Shown piece by piece: positions 1-40,300 of a stretch of DNA of 64,000 nt. The notes beneath the pieces were generated by a model. The model made no database searches. It saw only the letters and a program-made list of their open reading frames with translations, and was not told where the DNA came from. The stretch spans positions 5,022,001 to 5,086,000 of the forward strand of contig NC_090947.1 of assembly GCF_040807025.1 (NCBI RefSeq). Reading direction: 5' to 3'. A program made the translations under genes and the position numbers. This DNA comes from Struthio camelus. Lineage: Eukaryota > Chordata > Aves > Struthioniformes > Struthionidae. How positions within the stretch are numbered: the stretch's first letter is position 1; every line of letters begins with the position of its first letter.

Positions 1-2498
1 AGCAGAGAGTGGCAGTCTGAGCCACTGGTTCCCGTCCTGCACGCTCCCACGGCTCTTGTCCGGAATAGGAGCCACTCAAGTGCTGGGCTTCGCACACGGA
101 CAGCTTCCTCTGAGGAGGAGGCTTCCGGCTAGTTGAAATTGTCACAACAGCCTTAGTGACAAGAGTTGGACAAGCAAGGCAGAGTAGCCAAGAGCATTTT
201 GCTGGGGACATGGGATGCTCAGGTACAATTCCCCACCTCTGCATGACTTTTGTACGTCACCTTATCTCAGGGCCCCACTGGCACAGCAGGAGATAAGAGC
301 ATCCTTCTGTGGATGCTGTAAGATGTTGCGCACATAGAGGACTGCAAGTTACTCAGCTCCTCAAGTAACAAAGCCCACAAATGCCCTGGACAGATACCAT
401 CTACTTAGTTAGACATTTACTAGCATCTCATGCAGAAATCTCACCTGGAAGGTTAGTACCTATTAACTTACATCAGTAGACTGAGCAGTGCCTCAAGGAC
501 AGCAAACAAATAGTAAATGATAAACAGGAATAAATCAGAACAGGAGCCGGCCAGATGTTTATTACCAATCTCTGTTTTCACCAGTGCTTTAGAAGATATG
601 GGTAAAGAACAGGCTAACAGATTCCTGAGGGACTCTGACAGCAGATTATGATGGAATGTACCAGCTACAATCAAAAGGGTGACAGAAAAGACATGTAAAG
701 AATGGAAGAACAGTGGAAGAAAAGAGTCTGAAATCCACCTTGTAAAATGCAGGCTAATAACAAGGGGGAAGATTCCAAACACTGATTCTCCATGGAAAGT
801 AACGGCACAAAAAGCAATTGGATCTGCCAGAGCTGGGGTTAACACAGCCAACAAATGAGCCATAATGCAATGCACCATTTTTATTTTGGGTCACCGTCTT
901 ACTCTGTGCCCAAAAAGCAGACTCCTCTCTAGCCTGTCCTGACTAATTCACCGCCTTGGAAATAACCTACTGTAGAGTTCAGAAAAGAAAGCAAGAGAGG
1001 GGAAGGCTCCCTTTCAGGCCATAACAACAGCAAAGCTGAGTGCACAGTAACTCCTGAGCAGTACCTAAAGACATGAGGAGGGCAAAAGGAGGAAGTGGAA
1101 TGAAAGCATTAAAGAAGAAACAGCATGTAGATTACAATCCGTTCAACTGCTCACATCCCCCAGGAAGTATTTAAACCCTCTTTGCTTTGCTCACTTTAAA
1201 CCGGTCTAGCTAAAACAGGCAGGAGTGCAGGTCAAGGAACAACTTCATGCTTTTTGCTGGGGAAGACAAGAGAACAAAAGTAGAGAAGTCCAGTACTTAC
1301 CTTTCAGCCCCAGTTCCCAGCCTCCAGGCACGTCAAGGCGCAAGACCGTGTTCCCCCAGCCTAGACCATCTCTGGGGACAGCCTCCGTCTGCATGGAGGA
1401 TGAGGCTGTTTTAGCTCCAGCACTGCGTGGTGTTGCCCAGGAAGAAGCAGCAGCATGGCAGTCTGAAACCGTGAAGAATTAGCAGCGCTACTGGATCTCT
1501 GGCAGGGACCAAAGATGCCCCTTCGAGCTGAACCTGAAAAGGAGGAGCAAAGGCAGGCAGCGTTTGCAGAAGAGACTTGCTTTTGCTTGGCACACGCTCA
1601 CTTGCAACTCTTCCTAGCACCACAGAGCTGCGTTAGCATGCCAGGAGCGCGTGATGCCAAGGACAGGGGCTCACACAGGGCCTCTAAACCCCACCAGAGC
1701 TGGCACTCCTTGTCTCAAGAAACTCACAGTGACTGCAAAGACCATGGAAAGAGAACGTGCCTCTTGTGGCTGTCTGAGAACATCTTCTCAGGCATGCAGT
1801 TCTGGCTGGGGCTCCAATAGCTTTTGAACACCACCACTGTGTTTGCTGCCTGGCCTAAGGCTGTTACGCAGATAAATTCAGCAAGGTGAGGAAGTGGTGA
1901 GTGCCTCCAAGGCATCTCAGATGAGTCCCAAAGGGTCCTCCTTGCCCAGACACATGTCCCACACAGGCAGGAGCTCCTGAGCACTCTCCTCTCCACAGGC
2001 AACGCATGAGTTGTGGCCTCAGCTCCCTGACATGGTGAATAGGCCTGTTGGCAGCCAGCACTAGTTTGCGATGGTTTTCAGCTTGCACCTACCACAGTGC
2101 CACCTGGAGCACACAAACGTGGACTGCAGGCTCCACTTACCCCCTCCCAGTTCTCACAACTGCTCTCCTCACCACACAGCAAGGCACTGCGAGGAAGGAT
2201 ATTGCTAGTGCACAAAGCTCTCTGCTCAGGCCTTGCTGCACCAGCCACCTCTCTCCAAATAGCTCAGCAGAGGCCCCTGCTCTCAACAAATCCTCTTCTT
2301 CCTCTGCAGTTCTCAGCCCTGTACCTCCTCCCCTGCCTCCTGTTCCAGCACAACAGCCTGAGCCCAGCACATCTCTTCCTAAGATCCTGCTGTCTCCTCA
2401 GTGGACTAGAGATGTTCAGCCTTCAGGCTCCAGCCAAGAGACTCATACATTGATTTATCAACACACTGGGATGAGGATGGAGAAGGCTGGTAATAACA

Positions 2499-2543
2499 GT
2501 GTGCATGCACATACCCACGTGCATGCACACATGCATGTGAATG
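2499..2543. repeat. Alternating purine-pyrimidine patch (GCATGCACA type)
   Basis: The stretch GTGTGCATGCACATACCCAC and its continuation repeat the element GTGCATGCACA, broken by a short ACCCAC segment. It is a low-complexity tract with Z-DNA-forming character. Confidence 0.6.
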
Positions 2544-2744
2544 CTTGGCAAAGACAATGGTGCGCCTTCTCAGTGTGCCACGTGACAATGAAAAGAAGCT
2601 TCCACGAAAAAGCAAAAATTGGCAATGTGTAGCACACTGCAGAACTTGCTGTTACTTCCACCGGAGTAGCACACCCTGAGAATGCAGTCCTAGTACACAC
2701 AGGCAGCTCTTCTCCATACCTCAGACTCTACGGGCAACTCATCT

Positions 2745-2812
2745 CCACCACAGGGAAACTATATGCCCACAGTCATGCCAAGTCAACAGCAGAGCCAGGG
2801 CTGTAACCCTTC
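2745..2812. repeat. Possible MIR-like (CORE-SINE) relic
   Basis: The segment holds ATGCCCACAGTCATGCCAAG, then GTC, then AACAGCAGAGCCAGGGCTGTAACCC. It resembles the common MIR portion in which TTGCCCAAGGTCACACAG is followed by GCAGAGCCRGGATTCGAACCC. The match is by eye against a remembered consensus, so it is tentative. Confidence 0.3.
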
Positions 2813-3599
2813 TTTCCCCTCTTCCAGGTCCATCTACATGCCTCTGCTATTGCTTGAGCAAAAGGGAGCGAGCGCAGGGTTTCTGCCTTGTACCAGCTGA
2901 GATCAGAGCCATGACAGAAGTGTTTATTGCAAAACTGTGGACTGCTCCTTGCCAAAAGTGAACAGATTTCATAAAATGGAACCAAGAAAAATCCTTTTGA
3001 AACAGTTACAGCAATTGCCAGCAAAAAACGTGTCTGGGCAGTTACTTTATTCATCTCACTGTGCTCCAGATTTTCGCTTTGTTTTTCTCATCAGAGTTCA
3101 AATCTGCTTAATGCAAATTGTGCACAATGGATAAGGGAAGTGGCTTCAGGCAAGATGCTTCCCAGATGCCTATGTTTGAACTCTGAATTGAACTCTCTGG
3201 GTATGAGAACAAGCCTATCAAACTCGCAGAAGTGAGTCTTTCACCTTTGAGAAAGCAATTTGACCCTGCCTCTTTTACCCAAAAGCACTTGTCCAGAGCA
3301 GGATTCAAAGCACTGAACCAGAGATTGCCTTGGACAAAGGACCCACTCCCCTCTCCTTGCAAGAAAAGAGGATAATGGATTAGAAGCATCTAGATAAAGC
3401 TACCACAAACCAAAAAAGGGGGCTAGTTTACAACCTAGATTTTTATCAATTCATTAAGAAGCTGGCCATGAGCCAGGCTTTCATACCATTCCATAGGCCT
3501 TCTAACAAATTGGTAAACTCGGGACTACATAATTTACATCAAATCTTTTTTTTACCTGAGGCGGCAAAATATTTGGATGACATAAGACAACAGACTCCA

Positions 3600-3806
3600 T
3601 ATAGCTACGAACTGTTATGTTTATTTGCATGAAAGACTTATTTCTACATTAGAAGCCAACTTCTTGCACCTTCATTCTCTGATAGCAAAAGGGAATGATC
3701 TCATTTATCATCATGCAATACTTGCTAAGCATAAATTGCAGGTGCTTCCAGTTACTGCTGCTGGCGAGACTGTGACCAAAAAGAGACCACAACAGTCACG
3801 GCAAAT
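3600..3806 (-). other. ATIC: ATIC 3' untranslated region (approximate end)
   Basis: This is the sequence between the stop codon and the expected cleavage site, about 200 nt. The distal limit is inferred from the AATAAA at 3625-3620 plus 10-25 nt. A short 3' UTR suits a housekeeping enzyme. I saw no ATTTA-type instability cluster. Confidence 0.7.
3620..3625 (-). terminator. ATIC: Polyadenylation signal AATAAA of ATIC
   Basis: A perfect AATAAA occurs on the minus strand 182 nt after the stop codon. It is followed, within about 25-60 nt, by a GT-rich stretch (GTCTGTTGTCTTATGT on the minus strand) that would serve as the downstream element. Confidence 0.8.
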
Positions 3807-30445
<26,639 letters not shown>

Positions 30446-30600
30446 GGCGCCGTCGGTGGGCGGAAAAGAGCAGGCGGCAGCGGCCCGGCGCGGGATTTGG
30501 GCTCCCGCCCCACCACGTGAGGCCGCCCCGGGGGGCGGGAGGCGGCGGCCGCCTCCGCCCGCGGGGCCGGGGCCGGGGGCAGCGGCAGCGGCAGCCCTGC
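30446..30600 (-). promoter_or_regulatory. ATIC: ATIC core promoter and 5' UTR (TATA-less, GC boxes, E-box)
   Basis: Immediately upstream of the start codon there is no TATA box but there are GC-box type motifs (around 30523-30529, 30532-30540 and 30556-30579). A palindromic E-box CACGTG sits at 30514-30519, about 70 bp from the ATG. De novo purine genes are known MYC targets, and CACGTG is the preferred MYC/MAX and USF site. The transcription start is not visible and probably lies between 30460 and 30600. Confidence 0.65.
30514..30519. promoter_or_regulatory. Palindromic E-box CACGTG
   Basis: A perfect CACGTG lies inside the CpG island 69 bp upstream of the ATIC ATG. This is the sequence class bound by MYC/MAX and USF. 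Its place in a purine-synthesis promoter makes a real role likely, but occupancy is inferred. Confidence 0.55.
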
Positions 30601-33600
30601 GGCCACGGTAAGGGAGCAGGCAGACCAAGCACGTTTTGCAACTTCAGGCCAGGATGCAGGTTTTTTTGGGGGCCTCTTTACTGACGGGGAAACCCAGCCG
30701 GCTACACAGGTGAAAAATGGGATGTGAGTGAGGCGATAGCTCATTGCGGTGAAAGATGGTGCAGTAAGGGCGATTAATTTTATTTTATTTATTTTTTCTT
30801 CATAGAAATAGTCACTGCAATTTCATCTGTGCAAAGCCCTCTCACGGAGCCTGCAATCTACTGGAGAACAGGGGGCAAAGACAAAGCACTTGTTTACCAA
30901 GTCTGAGGTAAAAAATTAAGCTGGTAAATAGTTAAATGATGCTCTTCTTCCCCCCCCCCCCTTTTTTTTTTCCCACTGTAAGGGGAATTAACAGGGAGAG
31001 CTTTTGTCCCCTTCAGGCCTCCAAATTTCCCGGAACTCCTTGCAAATGCATTTTTCTTTTTATCACTCTAGCTTGCGGATGACAGGAAGGACTGGCAGAA
31101 CACTTTGTTTTTAACATCACCGGCTAAAACCTCTGTGGTGCCCCTTTGCATCTCAAACAGTGATAAAGCACAGCAGTGGGACAATAGCAACCTGTGCCAT
31201 TTGCTGCCAGCTAGAGAGATACGCAGTTAATTTACGACACAACCCCTGACCATCACCCTGCCAACGTTTGCACGCCACCTGAGGTACACAGGCATTGGCC
31301 TCCGTTGCATCATTTTGTGAATGTACTCTTTCAGACGAGGAATGGAAGCGTTCCCAAATATGTGCTGCGAGTGGATAGCTGTGATAGTATTTATTACAGC
31401 ACAGCACGTGGCTTGGAGATGCACAAAGCCTCCCCACAGTTGTCCTGCCACTTCACTGGTGCACGGTAGGGTACCAGGCTACCAGAGGGTAGCATTGCCC
31501 AGCAAAATGACAAACATTTTGCTGTGGAGAGACTGGGAGAGAGGCACAAAGCCTTGCTTGACTGTGAATGGAGGAAAAAAACCCACATTTTTGGTGCATA
31601 AATACATAGCTTTCAGATTAGAGTCAATTTTCCCCTATCCAGAAGAAAGCAGCCTGGGATGCTGTGCATAATGGAAGTGCCTGGTGTCTCTGCAGAGATG
31701 TTTCCACTGTTAGGCCTGTGCTCATGTCTGGGCTTGATTTGTTGTAGATGGTGGTAGACTGTTCAAACCGTTTCAATTTGCCTTTCCTCTGGCCGCTTTT
31801 CAAATGCACTGGAAAGCCCTTCCTTGGAAGGATATCAAAGGAGAACCAGCTCCTCTGGGAGGCCTCTGAGATGTAGCGCCATGGCGAACCGTGCTGAGAC
31901 ACGAGACACCTAGCAGGTAAGACCTGCTCTTGGTCCCTGCCGCTCAGCAGCGATGGGTTCCCTACCGAATAAATGCTGCTTTACTGCTCTTCTCTTCCCA
32001 GAGTCACAGAGAGGCAAGGTTAAAACACAGATCATGTAAACCACCCGTTTTATCTTTCTCTTGGAGTAGAAGTAGGACACAGGTGTTTCTCCTGTGGTGT
32101 ATCCTAGCTGAGAGGCAGGAGTGTCCCCACAAGCTGAGATCTGTGCCTCGAGTGTGCCTGCGTCTGCAAACATGGGGCCCAGCGAGCTGGCAGCAGCTAG
32201 GCCAAACTGGTTGCGTTTGTGTAACCTGCACATCCCTGGTGCGCCTGACCTCCTGAGGGGGAGCTCTGGCACACGGGTTTTGGATCAGATCCTTAAGTAA
32301 TAAGAGCTGCCTGTATCTAGGGCCAGGAGCATGGAGAGGTTGGTGAAACAAGCAGGACTATGCAAACTCATTGCTACATGGAATGAAAGAAAGGTCTGAC
32401 AGGGTGCAGCATTGGCATGTGCCAACATATCCAGGTCCTCGGTGTGGAGCCAAGACTGAGCTGTAGCCTGTGTGCAGCACTGGGAGTTGGGAAATGCCTC
32501 CTTCTCCCATGATAATGGACACAGCCTGGGAATTGCAACGTGCCTTGGTTATAGCTGAATTTAGGCTTATCCAATAGAAGCAAGAGAAAAAGCAAGCCCC
32601 TGTGCAAGGAGCAGAGGATGGAGTGGCTGGAGGGAGAGCTAACAGTGCTGTCTTTGGTCTGTCAGTGGACTCTAAGGGCCACGCAGGGTTTCAGGGCTGT
32701 ATGCGGAATAGGCATAGTCCAGGGCTTAGCTGTGTGGATGAGCAACAGGCATAAAGGCATGCTCCCACGCTGGGCATCCAGCCTGGGCTTGCCTCTGAGA
32801 CGTTGCTCACGCCACTCTTGTGCGAGCACATGCTGCTCTTGTGTTTTCATTGCCCACCTAGGTGCACACTGTACGCTTACAGATGCTGGAGCGGGCAGGC
32901 TGCATTAGACTCTCCATTTGCATTATAAAAGAACAACTAGATTAATGTTTCTGGATCTTACAGACAGAAAGCTGAAAGGTGCAAAGCAAGTGCATCTGGG
33001 AGGCCCAGACACTTGCCTGTTTTGATTTGTGAATCTCTGGACTTGGGCAATATTGTCTGTGTAAGAAAGAGTCAAGCAAGAAATACTAAATACACTAAAT
33101 AAACTCAGTGTATGTATTACTCTTAGTAGCAGCTAGCGACAAGCAGTAATAAATCAATGTTCAGAAGTGCAGCTGAGGCCAAATGAAAATATACTGTTAA
33201 GTGGTACATGAGCACCATCATTATGAAAATGCATACCTTTGAGAGAATAAAAGTTGAACAAAGAGTACAGATCTGTACAGCCGAGGTGGGCTTTTGGGAT
33301 GATTAATGTATGTGAAAATGAAAAATTCGACAGAGCCCTGCATCTTTATCCAGTGTTGGGGAGCCATTTCATATTCTAGTACAGTGTCTGAGAAACTAAG
33401 GAACACAGCGTATGTTGTTTGAGAAGCAGGGTGTTTTGAGATATTGCAGAGACTGTGTGCGAGCAGGTGGCTACGCCAGACTATGCACAAGAGGACAGAG
33501 CTGATACTGCTCTCAGACAAATAGTCAGAGGGCTATTATCAGCGTAAATAGTGGCATTTGCTTTCTTTGCTTGTCCAGCAGTTTGTTGTCCCTTGGCATG

Positions 33601-36600
33601 TGAGGTGAGGTTTCTGTTTGCGCGGGGGCTTGCATGTGCAGGAGGGCGGTTTGGGTTCACCCCGAGTCTCCGCTTGAATTGACGTCTGAGAAGAGGCACT
33701 CTGGCTGTGTTTTAGTTGGGTGCATGCATTTGGATGTGACAGGTATGTCCTGGTTAGGGGATGGTAAACAGTCTGCTTCCCCAAGGGTTTAATTTTGCTT
33801 TATAGAACTTAACTAATTTTTGTGATGAGGCCATGTTTAGAGGATGTTGAAATAGCCTGTCCTCCTGCTCCTGTCCCCTCATTTATTCAAGGCGAACGAG
33901 GTCTGGTGTTTTAAGCCATTACAGAAGCTCTTGAGCCAAGAATGCAGTAACATCATATTGGACATCGTGGGGAGAGGTAAATACTGGAATTACAAATACC
34001 AAATTAAGATTATTTCTAAATCATAGTAGGGACTACATCCAAGCAAAGAAAAACAGGGCTTAGTTAGCAATGCACTCCACTGCGTTAATAAACAGAAGTA
34101 AAAAGAGGATGAAGATGAATAGATAAACAAAAGCTATAGTGTTTTTGTTTTTGCTGCTGTCAAGATGATAGGCCAGATTCCCTTCTCTTGAGGCTGCAGG
34201 GAGTATTAGCTATGCTTTTAGCTTGGCTGTGAATTTTTACTCTAAGTCTGTTCTCTGTTGTTTTTTTTTTTTCCCATGAGGCACACAAAGAAGAGCGTAG
34301 AGAAAAGAGGTTAATTTAGCCATGCGTCAATTTGTTAGGGTAGGAGGCTGACAAGCTAGCTTTCTCCTGTTGATCCTGCAGCTGCTTGGGGGCCAGCAGA
34401 AGGGTGGGCTGAGCCTGGCAATGGACTAGGGAACACCTACCAGAAATATAAAAAAAATCCAAGTGCAAGTCCCCGGTCAGTCTGATTTGGGGCAACCCTG
34501 GCTCAAGAAACCAGGTGTGACCCATGGTGAATGTTACAACAGTGGTCTGATACAGATTACCCTTATCCCAGTGCATGTGTCTTGCTGCCATGAGACTGCT
34601 TTGGGGAAGCATGATATTGTGGGAATACAGAAAAAAGAAAGGCTCTTCAGCTTTGAAATTCTTCATCATATGGAGTTTATTTTCTTTCGTCAGGCCCTCC
34701 TTTCATCCATATACCTCTCCACACCCTCTTCACATACAACCAACCTTGCTTCTTTTAAGCTCTTTTGGAGCTGCTGTCAAGCAGAGGTTGCACTGTCTCA
34801 GCATGATGCAAGACAGATACATAGAGCTCCCTTCTCCCCAGACTACTGTTTTCTTTACTGACACTTACTTAAATGGGAAGTGAGGAAGTATAAGTGAGGA
34901 AGATGTTACCTTCACAAAGGCCACTTTTATTTTCAGCATTACCCTGGTATCTGGTATCTTCCCTCAGGGCCCTGTTTACCAGGCATTGGACGTCGTTTTT
35001 TCCAGTCATCTTGTGATTCGAGACCTCAGTCTCGCGAGCACTTGCATATAGCCTTACACAAAGTGTTACAGGATTACTTACAGCAAAGTTGAGTACTCAT
35101 GAAAGGGCTTGCTCAGGCAAGGCTCAAAATGACCTGTCTCAAATATTACGCAACAGTGGAGTTTGGAGTGGAATGTGGTACGGATTGTTTCTCAATAGTT
35201 AGTGCTGTATCCAGTCTTTTGGTTTATCTGTCTTTTCACTTTAAGGATTCATGAGAACTGCAGAGTGAGGTCTTTTTAGCGTATTCTAGGAGAAAAAGAG
35301 CTGCTAAGCGTTGCCGGGTTGAACCTCGTTTGAAAGCTGCGGCACACAGCCCAGGCCACTTGCCACCAGTTACAAAATCTCTGGGGTAACTTCCAGCGGC
35401 TGAGCTGATGAAAAGGCTAGACGAGAATACACCACAAAAACTAGAGAGACTCAAGAGCTCTAATGCATTTTGAGTTTCCTTTTCAATCCTTATCAGCTCG
35501 AAGCAGCTTTTGTTTTACTGTTTTCCTTGGAGGTCCCATTTAAATCACTTAACCTGGGGCTGCAGTACTGTCTGTTGACTGTCCTCGTAAATCCATAATC
35601 AGAGTCCCACGAAGCTGCAGAGAGGATGACTAGCCTGTTGACTGCTGAGGTGGTTATTCAGAGACGCCAATGAGCTTTGCATGTACAATTTGACCTGGGT
35701 TTTGAAGGTGACATCCCCAGTTCAAGTACCAACATAAGTGGTCCGGTTTTCCCAGACCTTTGCTAGCATTTTCTAATGCTTTTCCTGCAAAAGAAACAAT
35801 TTCCTTGTAATAGAATAAATATTACAGATTTCGGCTTGAGTTATTCTCGTAATGCTGTGGATTATGAATGAGACCCAAAGGTGCATAAACCGAACAACAA
35901 TTTATTTTCTGAATGTTCCCGTTCCTTTCCTCACAGAGGCTTGTTCCTATCCAAGCATGGAAAGAATAATAGTAATAAAAAGGTAAGAAATAGTTTCTCC
36001 TGCTGGCACAATGGTGCCTACCCCACTGTCTGAAACCACTGCAGTGCAGTGAGACGATGAATCTGAGAGCATGAGACCTCAACTCGGTGGGTGAGGAAGC
36101 AGCCTCTGATGTGTAAGGAAAGGAGCAAAGCAGTGTCTCGTAGGAAGGTCATGTGGCAGGACCCCTTCTGGAGCAAGCCCTGACATGGGAAAGGCTCCCC
36201 AGATGGAGTGCAGCAAACCATGGCTCCTTTCCTGGGCTGGGACCCCTCAGAGCAGCCTCAGCTGAACAAGATGGAGATGGTGATGCTGGTATGCTATTTA
36301 TGTAGGAGATATAGATATGGGAGGAAGACCTGATGCTCCTCCAAGGAGCAGGTGTCTCTGTAATTGCAAACATGATTTTTGCAGTAAAAAAAGAAAAAAA
36401 GCCTCATCCACTTCTGAGTTTCTTTACATGCCTCCTCAAACTGTTCATATGAAAGGAAGACTTTCCATTAAAAAGAAAAGGGGGGAAATGGCTTTTTGGC
36501 TGTAGTTGCAGGGAAACTACATTATCCTCAAATAATACCAGGCTGTTTTACCTTTTCTCTTAATTTGACCATTTAAATTACTGACCCTTTCCCAGTGGAG

Positions 36601-37229
36601 CTGGTTTTATTGTCCTCTCCCTCCACCCACAGCTCTTCAGATGCCTGTGTTGGATTAACTTTTGTTCTTGGGTGAGAAGGCTTCTGCTGGGCTAGCAGCT
36701 GTGCAGGGATGCTGTGGAGATGTGGAGGGAGAGGGCTCCCGCTAGAGTGCGCTAGGACAGTTAGAATAGACGTGATTTTCTGCTGGGATCAGAGTGCAAG
36801 CATCAAAGATGCCTGTATACGAAATGGCACCTTTATTCATAAAAGAGGGAATCTGGCTTGTTTCCCCTTCTTTTCCCCTTGTAGGAGGGCTACAGCTTTT
36901 CCCCGGGTGAGGCTGAAGTGGGCTGCAAGGCCAGCAGCAGTGAGTATCTGAATGCACTGAGGTTTGGGCTGAGTTAAAAGCAGAAAGAGACCCTGGGGGA
37001 AGAACCCAGCCTGCACACAGAGGGTAGGGAGGAGCTTTGTTTTCAAGCCTTTTATTTAACTTGTCTCATCCCACAGTCCCTTGCTTTAGCTTATCGATCT
37101 GTATGACAGAGGACGTGGAAATCTCTAGAGCCCTTTGGTGTACTTTGTCAACAAGGCAGGGGTCCATCTCAGGGTCCATTAATGGCCTCCTATTGTCCTT
37201 TGTGCTGTTCAAAGCCGCCCCTAAAAAAG

Positions 37230-37315
37230 CTGTGCAACATCACACAAGAATTTTCCACCTCGGCCAGTCCTTGAACTCAAGCCTTCCAAACCCTACCGCT
37301 TGTCTGCTATCCTAG
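37230..37315. repeat. Possible ancient SINE/LINE tail relic
   Basis: ATCACACAAGAATTTT, then CCAGTCCTTGAACTCAAGCC, then CAAACCCTACCGCTTGTCTG follows the order seen in MIR-type elements (TCACACAG, GAACCCAGGTCTCC, CACTAnACC). It is a by-eye match, highly diverged. Confidence 0.3.
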
Positions 37316-40300
37316 TCTGCTTCATGTTTTTTTCATTAGCCAGCTGGAGCATAATTCATCTCATGATCTATAGTCTAATACATAAAGATGACAGTGACAT
37401 GAATCCTGGCTTAGGATTCAGTTTGCATGTTAATTTATTGTGTTTCTGTGGATATTTGGAATTTGCTCAGACAGGATCTGGGAGATGATGAAACGCTCCT
37501 TGGGTGGAGTATTCTCATGTCTCCTAGCAAGAGCCTGAAGGGATAGGTGACATAGATTTACTGTCCAGCAGGCATTGTCTGATGCAGAGCGTGGGGGATC
37601 TATAGGAAAAAGCAAAGCAGATCGTCATCGAGGAGTTCTTCTCAGTGCACAATGCAAATCAAATCAAAGCTGATTGTAAAGTGGCAGGAAGCATCTGGAA
37701 ATCAGTGACACTTGGTGCAACAACTAGCAAGGCTTTCCTGCAGCAGGTTGAGAAAGCATGCATTTTACATTGCAGTCCAGCCTCAATCATCTTTGGTTCA
37801 CAAAGTCCCTGAGTCCCTGCTTGCCTAGGGAATACAGGGCCTCTGGAGACAGGGAGGAAAAAATAATTTAGGCTTGGTCACGTTGGTTTTGAAGGATTTA
37901 GGCGCTGGTCAAACAAACTTCCCCCCGTAACTCAGTTCCAGCAAACTTTGTACTCGCCCTTCTGTCTAGTATCCAGGAGCTGGCTTACACGGAAGGGCAA
38001 ACACTGTGAACTTATATGCATTTACAGCTCATTGGAGGACCCGGGAAACCCTTTCAGTTAAAAGCAGATTGATTACAGGTTTATAAGAGACTTGACAGCA
38101 AATACAGACATAGCTACCATTTTGCAGCATGCTTGAAAAAATAGCAGCTTGCCAAAGATAGTGCAGCGAGACTCTCTTGGAAATAGAGTCATCGGTAGTT
38201 ATGCGTGTTACATTAGAGTTAACTGTGATCAGAAGCCCTCAGAGCTAGGATATTTAATAAAAAGGGGTCTTACCCCAAAACCTTGTGATCTGAATAGAAA
38301 ACATAGATAATAGGAGGATGGAAGAAGACAGAGTTGTATAAAGTGACCGTCGATGCCACAGCCAAGGAGGGCTTGAACCAGTCTCTGACTTCCAGATACT
38401 TTTGTTTTCATAGAAGATGTTAGATACAGCAAATGATCCATTTTCAGATTTTGCTGATTTCACACATGGCCTAATTTGAACAAAAAAAAAAAAAAGGAAG
38501 AAGGAGAGATAATGAAACATTTTTTCATAAAACATTTATTCTTTTTTTTCCTCCCAAGAAACCAGACAAGGTCAATGTATTTTGGCCTTAGAAACATGGA
38601 TAACATTTCAACAAAGAACTGTGAGGAAAAAATGAAAATAGATGTTATTTCTTTTTTCTGTTTCAAAACTCAATGACTTTGGATCCCCCAGGAGTTTCTC
38701 ATGCTTTCTGAAGTGCTGTTATCCTGTATGCGCTGCATTGGTAATCAGTTGTGGCTCCTTTTACTTCTTTCTGTTCTGACCTTTCTTTCTCAGAGTCTTC
38801 AGTCACAACAGGAAAAGTTCTTTTTTTTTTTTTTTTCCAGAATCATCTCACTGAAGTTTTATGGCTAGGAATCACTAGAAAAGGAGGTTTCTTTTGCCTG
38901 AAAACATCATTGAACCAAACTCTTTTCTCTTTCACCTGCATCATAACTGAATTTTTCAGCTGTGATTAAAAAACAAGTGAAAATGATCAAGAAGCCTTAA
39001 AATTAATATTTCGAGGTTCTGGAATAAGAAATGGTATTTTCCAGATGGCTTTTTTTTTTTTAGAGAACTGGATTTAGTCAGGTAGCTATTTTTTCACTAA
39101 CCAAGGTCCACAGGAAAACTTTTGAGCAGGCTTTGCACAGCTCCAGGCTTGGGAAATGCAAGTTTTGCTTCTTGCATGAGAATCCTGTGCCAATTGAGTG
39201 AGGGATGTTTATATTTTCCCCCCATGCAAACTGAGGGTAAAAACACCCTCCTCATATGCAGTGCAATTGAAATCTGTTGATGAGAAGCTCCTGGGCATAG
39301 CTGAGTATTATTAATCGTAGGCAGAGACTCTGTCTTCGTTGATGTGGCAAAGCCACCTCTAAGAGGCAGGGAGCCTTCAGGATGGGGATCACAAGTACCG
39401 CCCCTCATTAGGCAGAGCTGAGGCAGGTACTAATTACCCTGGAGCTGCGGAGTGGTGATGCTCATGGTTCCTGTGAACATGTGAGCTGTGTCCTGACTTG
39501 CTTGTTGATTCCTGCAGATCAGCAGTGTGGAAAAAGGCTGGATCTGACCCCTCCGGGCTGAGAGCAGGATCAACAGTGGCTTTGGACTAGCACTTTTTTC
39601 CTCCACACTAGCTCTCGATTGTCTTCTTTACATTTCAGCTGTAGGAGCTGTGACTCTGTGCCCACCTCTGCTCAGTGCCTCTTGTTCTGGAGTCGCTGGA
39701 ACTGGTTCTGGTCGTGCTTTAATTGCGTGGAAAGTTGGGAGGAGTCATTATATTGTTCTTTTAAAGATTACTTATTTTGTCATTGCATTTTTCAGCATGA
39801 GGTAGGCTTTGCTCTTCTGATTTCTGTAGGGGTTTCAACCTCTAGTATATCCACAGGTTGTTGCAGATGTAATTTTGTGGACATAGGCACTTAAAATTCC
39901 TGTGGCAAGCAGGATTAAGAGAGGGACAGAGTGGAAAGCAGGGCTCTTGGGAAAGAGCCACTATCGTCAAGTTCATATCAGCGTGGATCGGATCACACGA
40001 AGCTTGCTTGTGAGTCCTCAGTCATGTTTAGAGAGCAGCAGTAGTCATTTGACAGAGTTTAGGTTAGTCTTCATATGGTTTCCAGTGCACACTGTCTCCG
40101 GATGGGCAGGAGAGCACTGTCATCCTCATGCATTGGCTGTCGCTGGTTAGGAGAGGGAGCCCTCAGAGCTCTCACTGATGCATCATAGAGAGCAGGAAGT
40201 CAAATGGCGCCAAACAGGCAGGGCTGTTTTCCTGAATTAAGTTAAGATTCTTAGGTCAAAATTCTGTCCCCATATGAGCTCAGTGGTGAGAGCTGAGCCT

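Larger units (their letters stand above)
1..3599. other. 3' flank of ATIC, no gene recognised
   Basis: Open frames here (for example on the minus strand at 468-878 and on the plus strand at 2048-2632) show no recognised domain and no splice or coding pattern. In mammals FN1 lies tail to tail with ATIC, so its 3' end may lie at or beyond the left edge, but I could not recognise FN1 sequence. A possible ancient SINE relic lies near 2745-2812 and an alternating purine-pyrimidine patch at 2499-2543. Confidence 0.6.

Noticed and set aside
468..878. 136-codon hydrophobic minus-strand open frame
   Set aside because: No recognised family, no visible splice context, and hydrophobic composition common in chance frames of this base composition.
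2048..2632. 194-codon plus-strand open frame in the 3' flank
   Set aside because: It begins at TTG, is Ser/Pro-rich, has no family resemblance and overlaps other open frames. A chance frame.
1..3599. FN1 3' end expected from mammalian gene order
   Set aside because: No fibronectin type I or III coding sequence could be recognised here. Synteny alone is not enough for a call.
30446..30628. In-frame N-terminal extension of ATIC upstream of the called ATG
   Set aside because: The frame stays open back to a TGA at 30644-30646 but contains no ATG (the apparent start is a TTG codon), so the called ATG is the first usable one.
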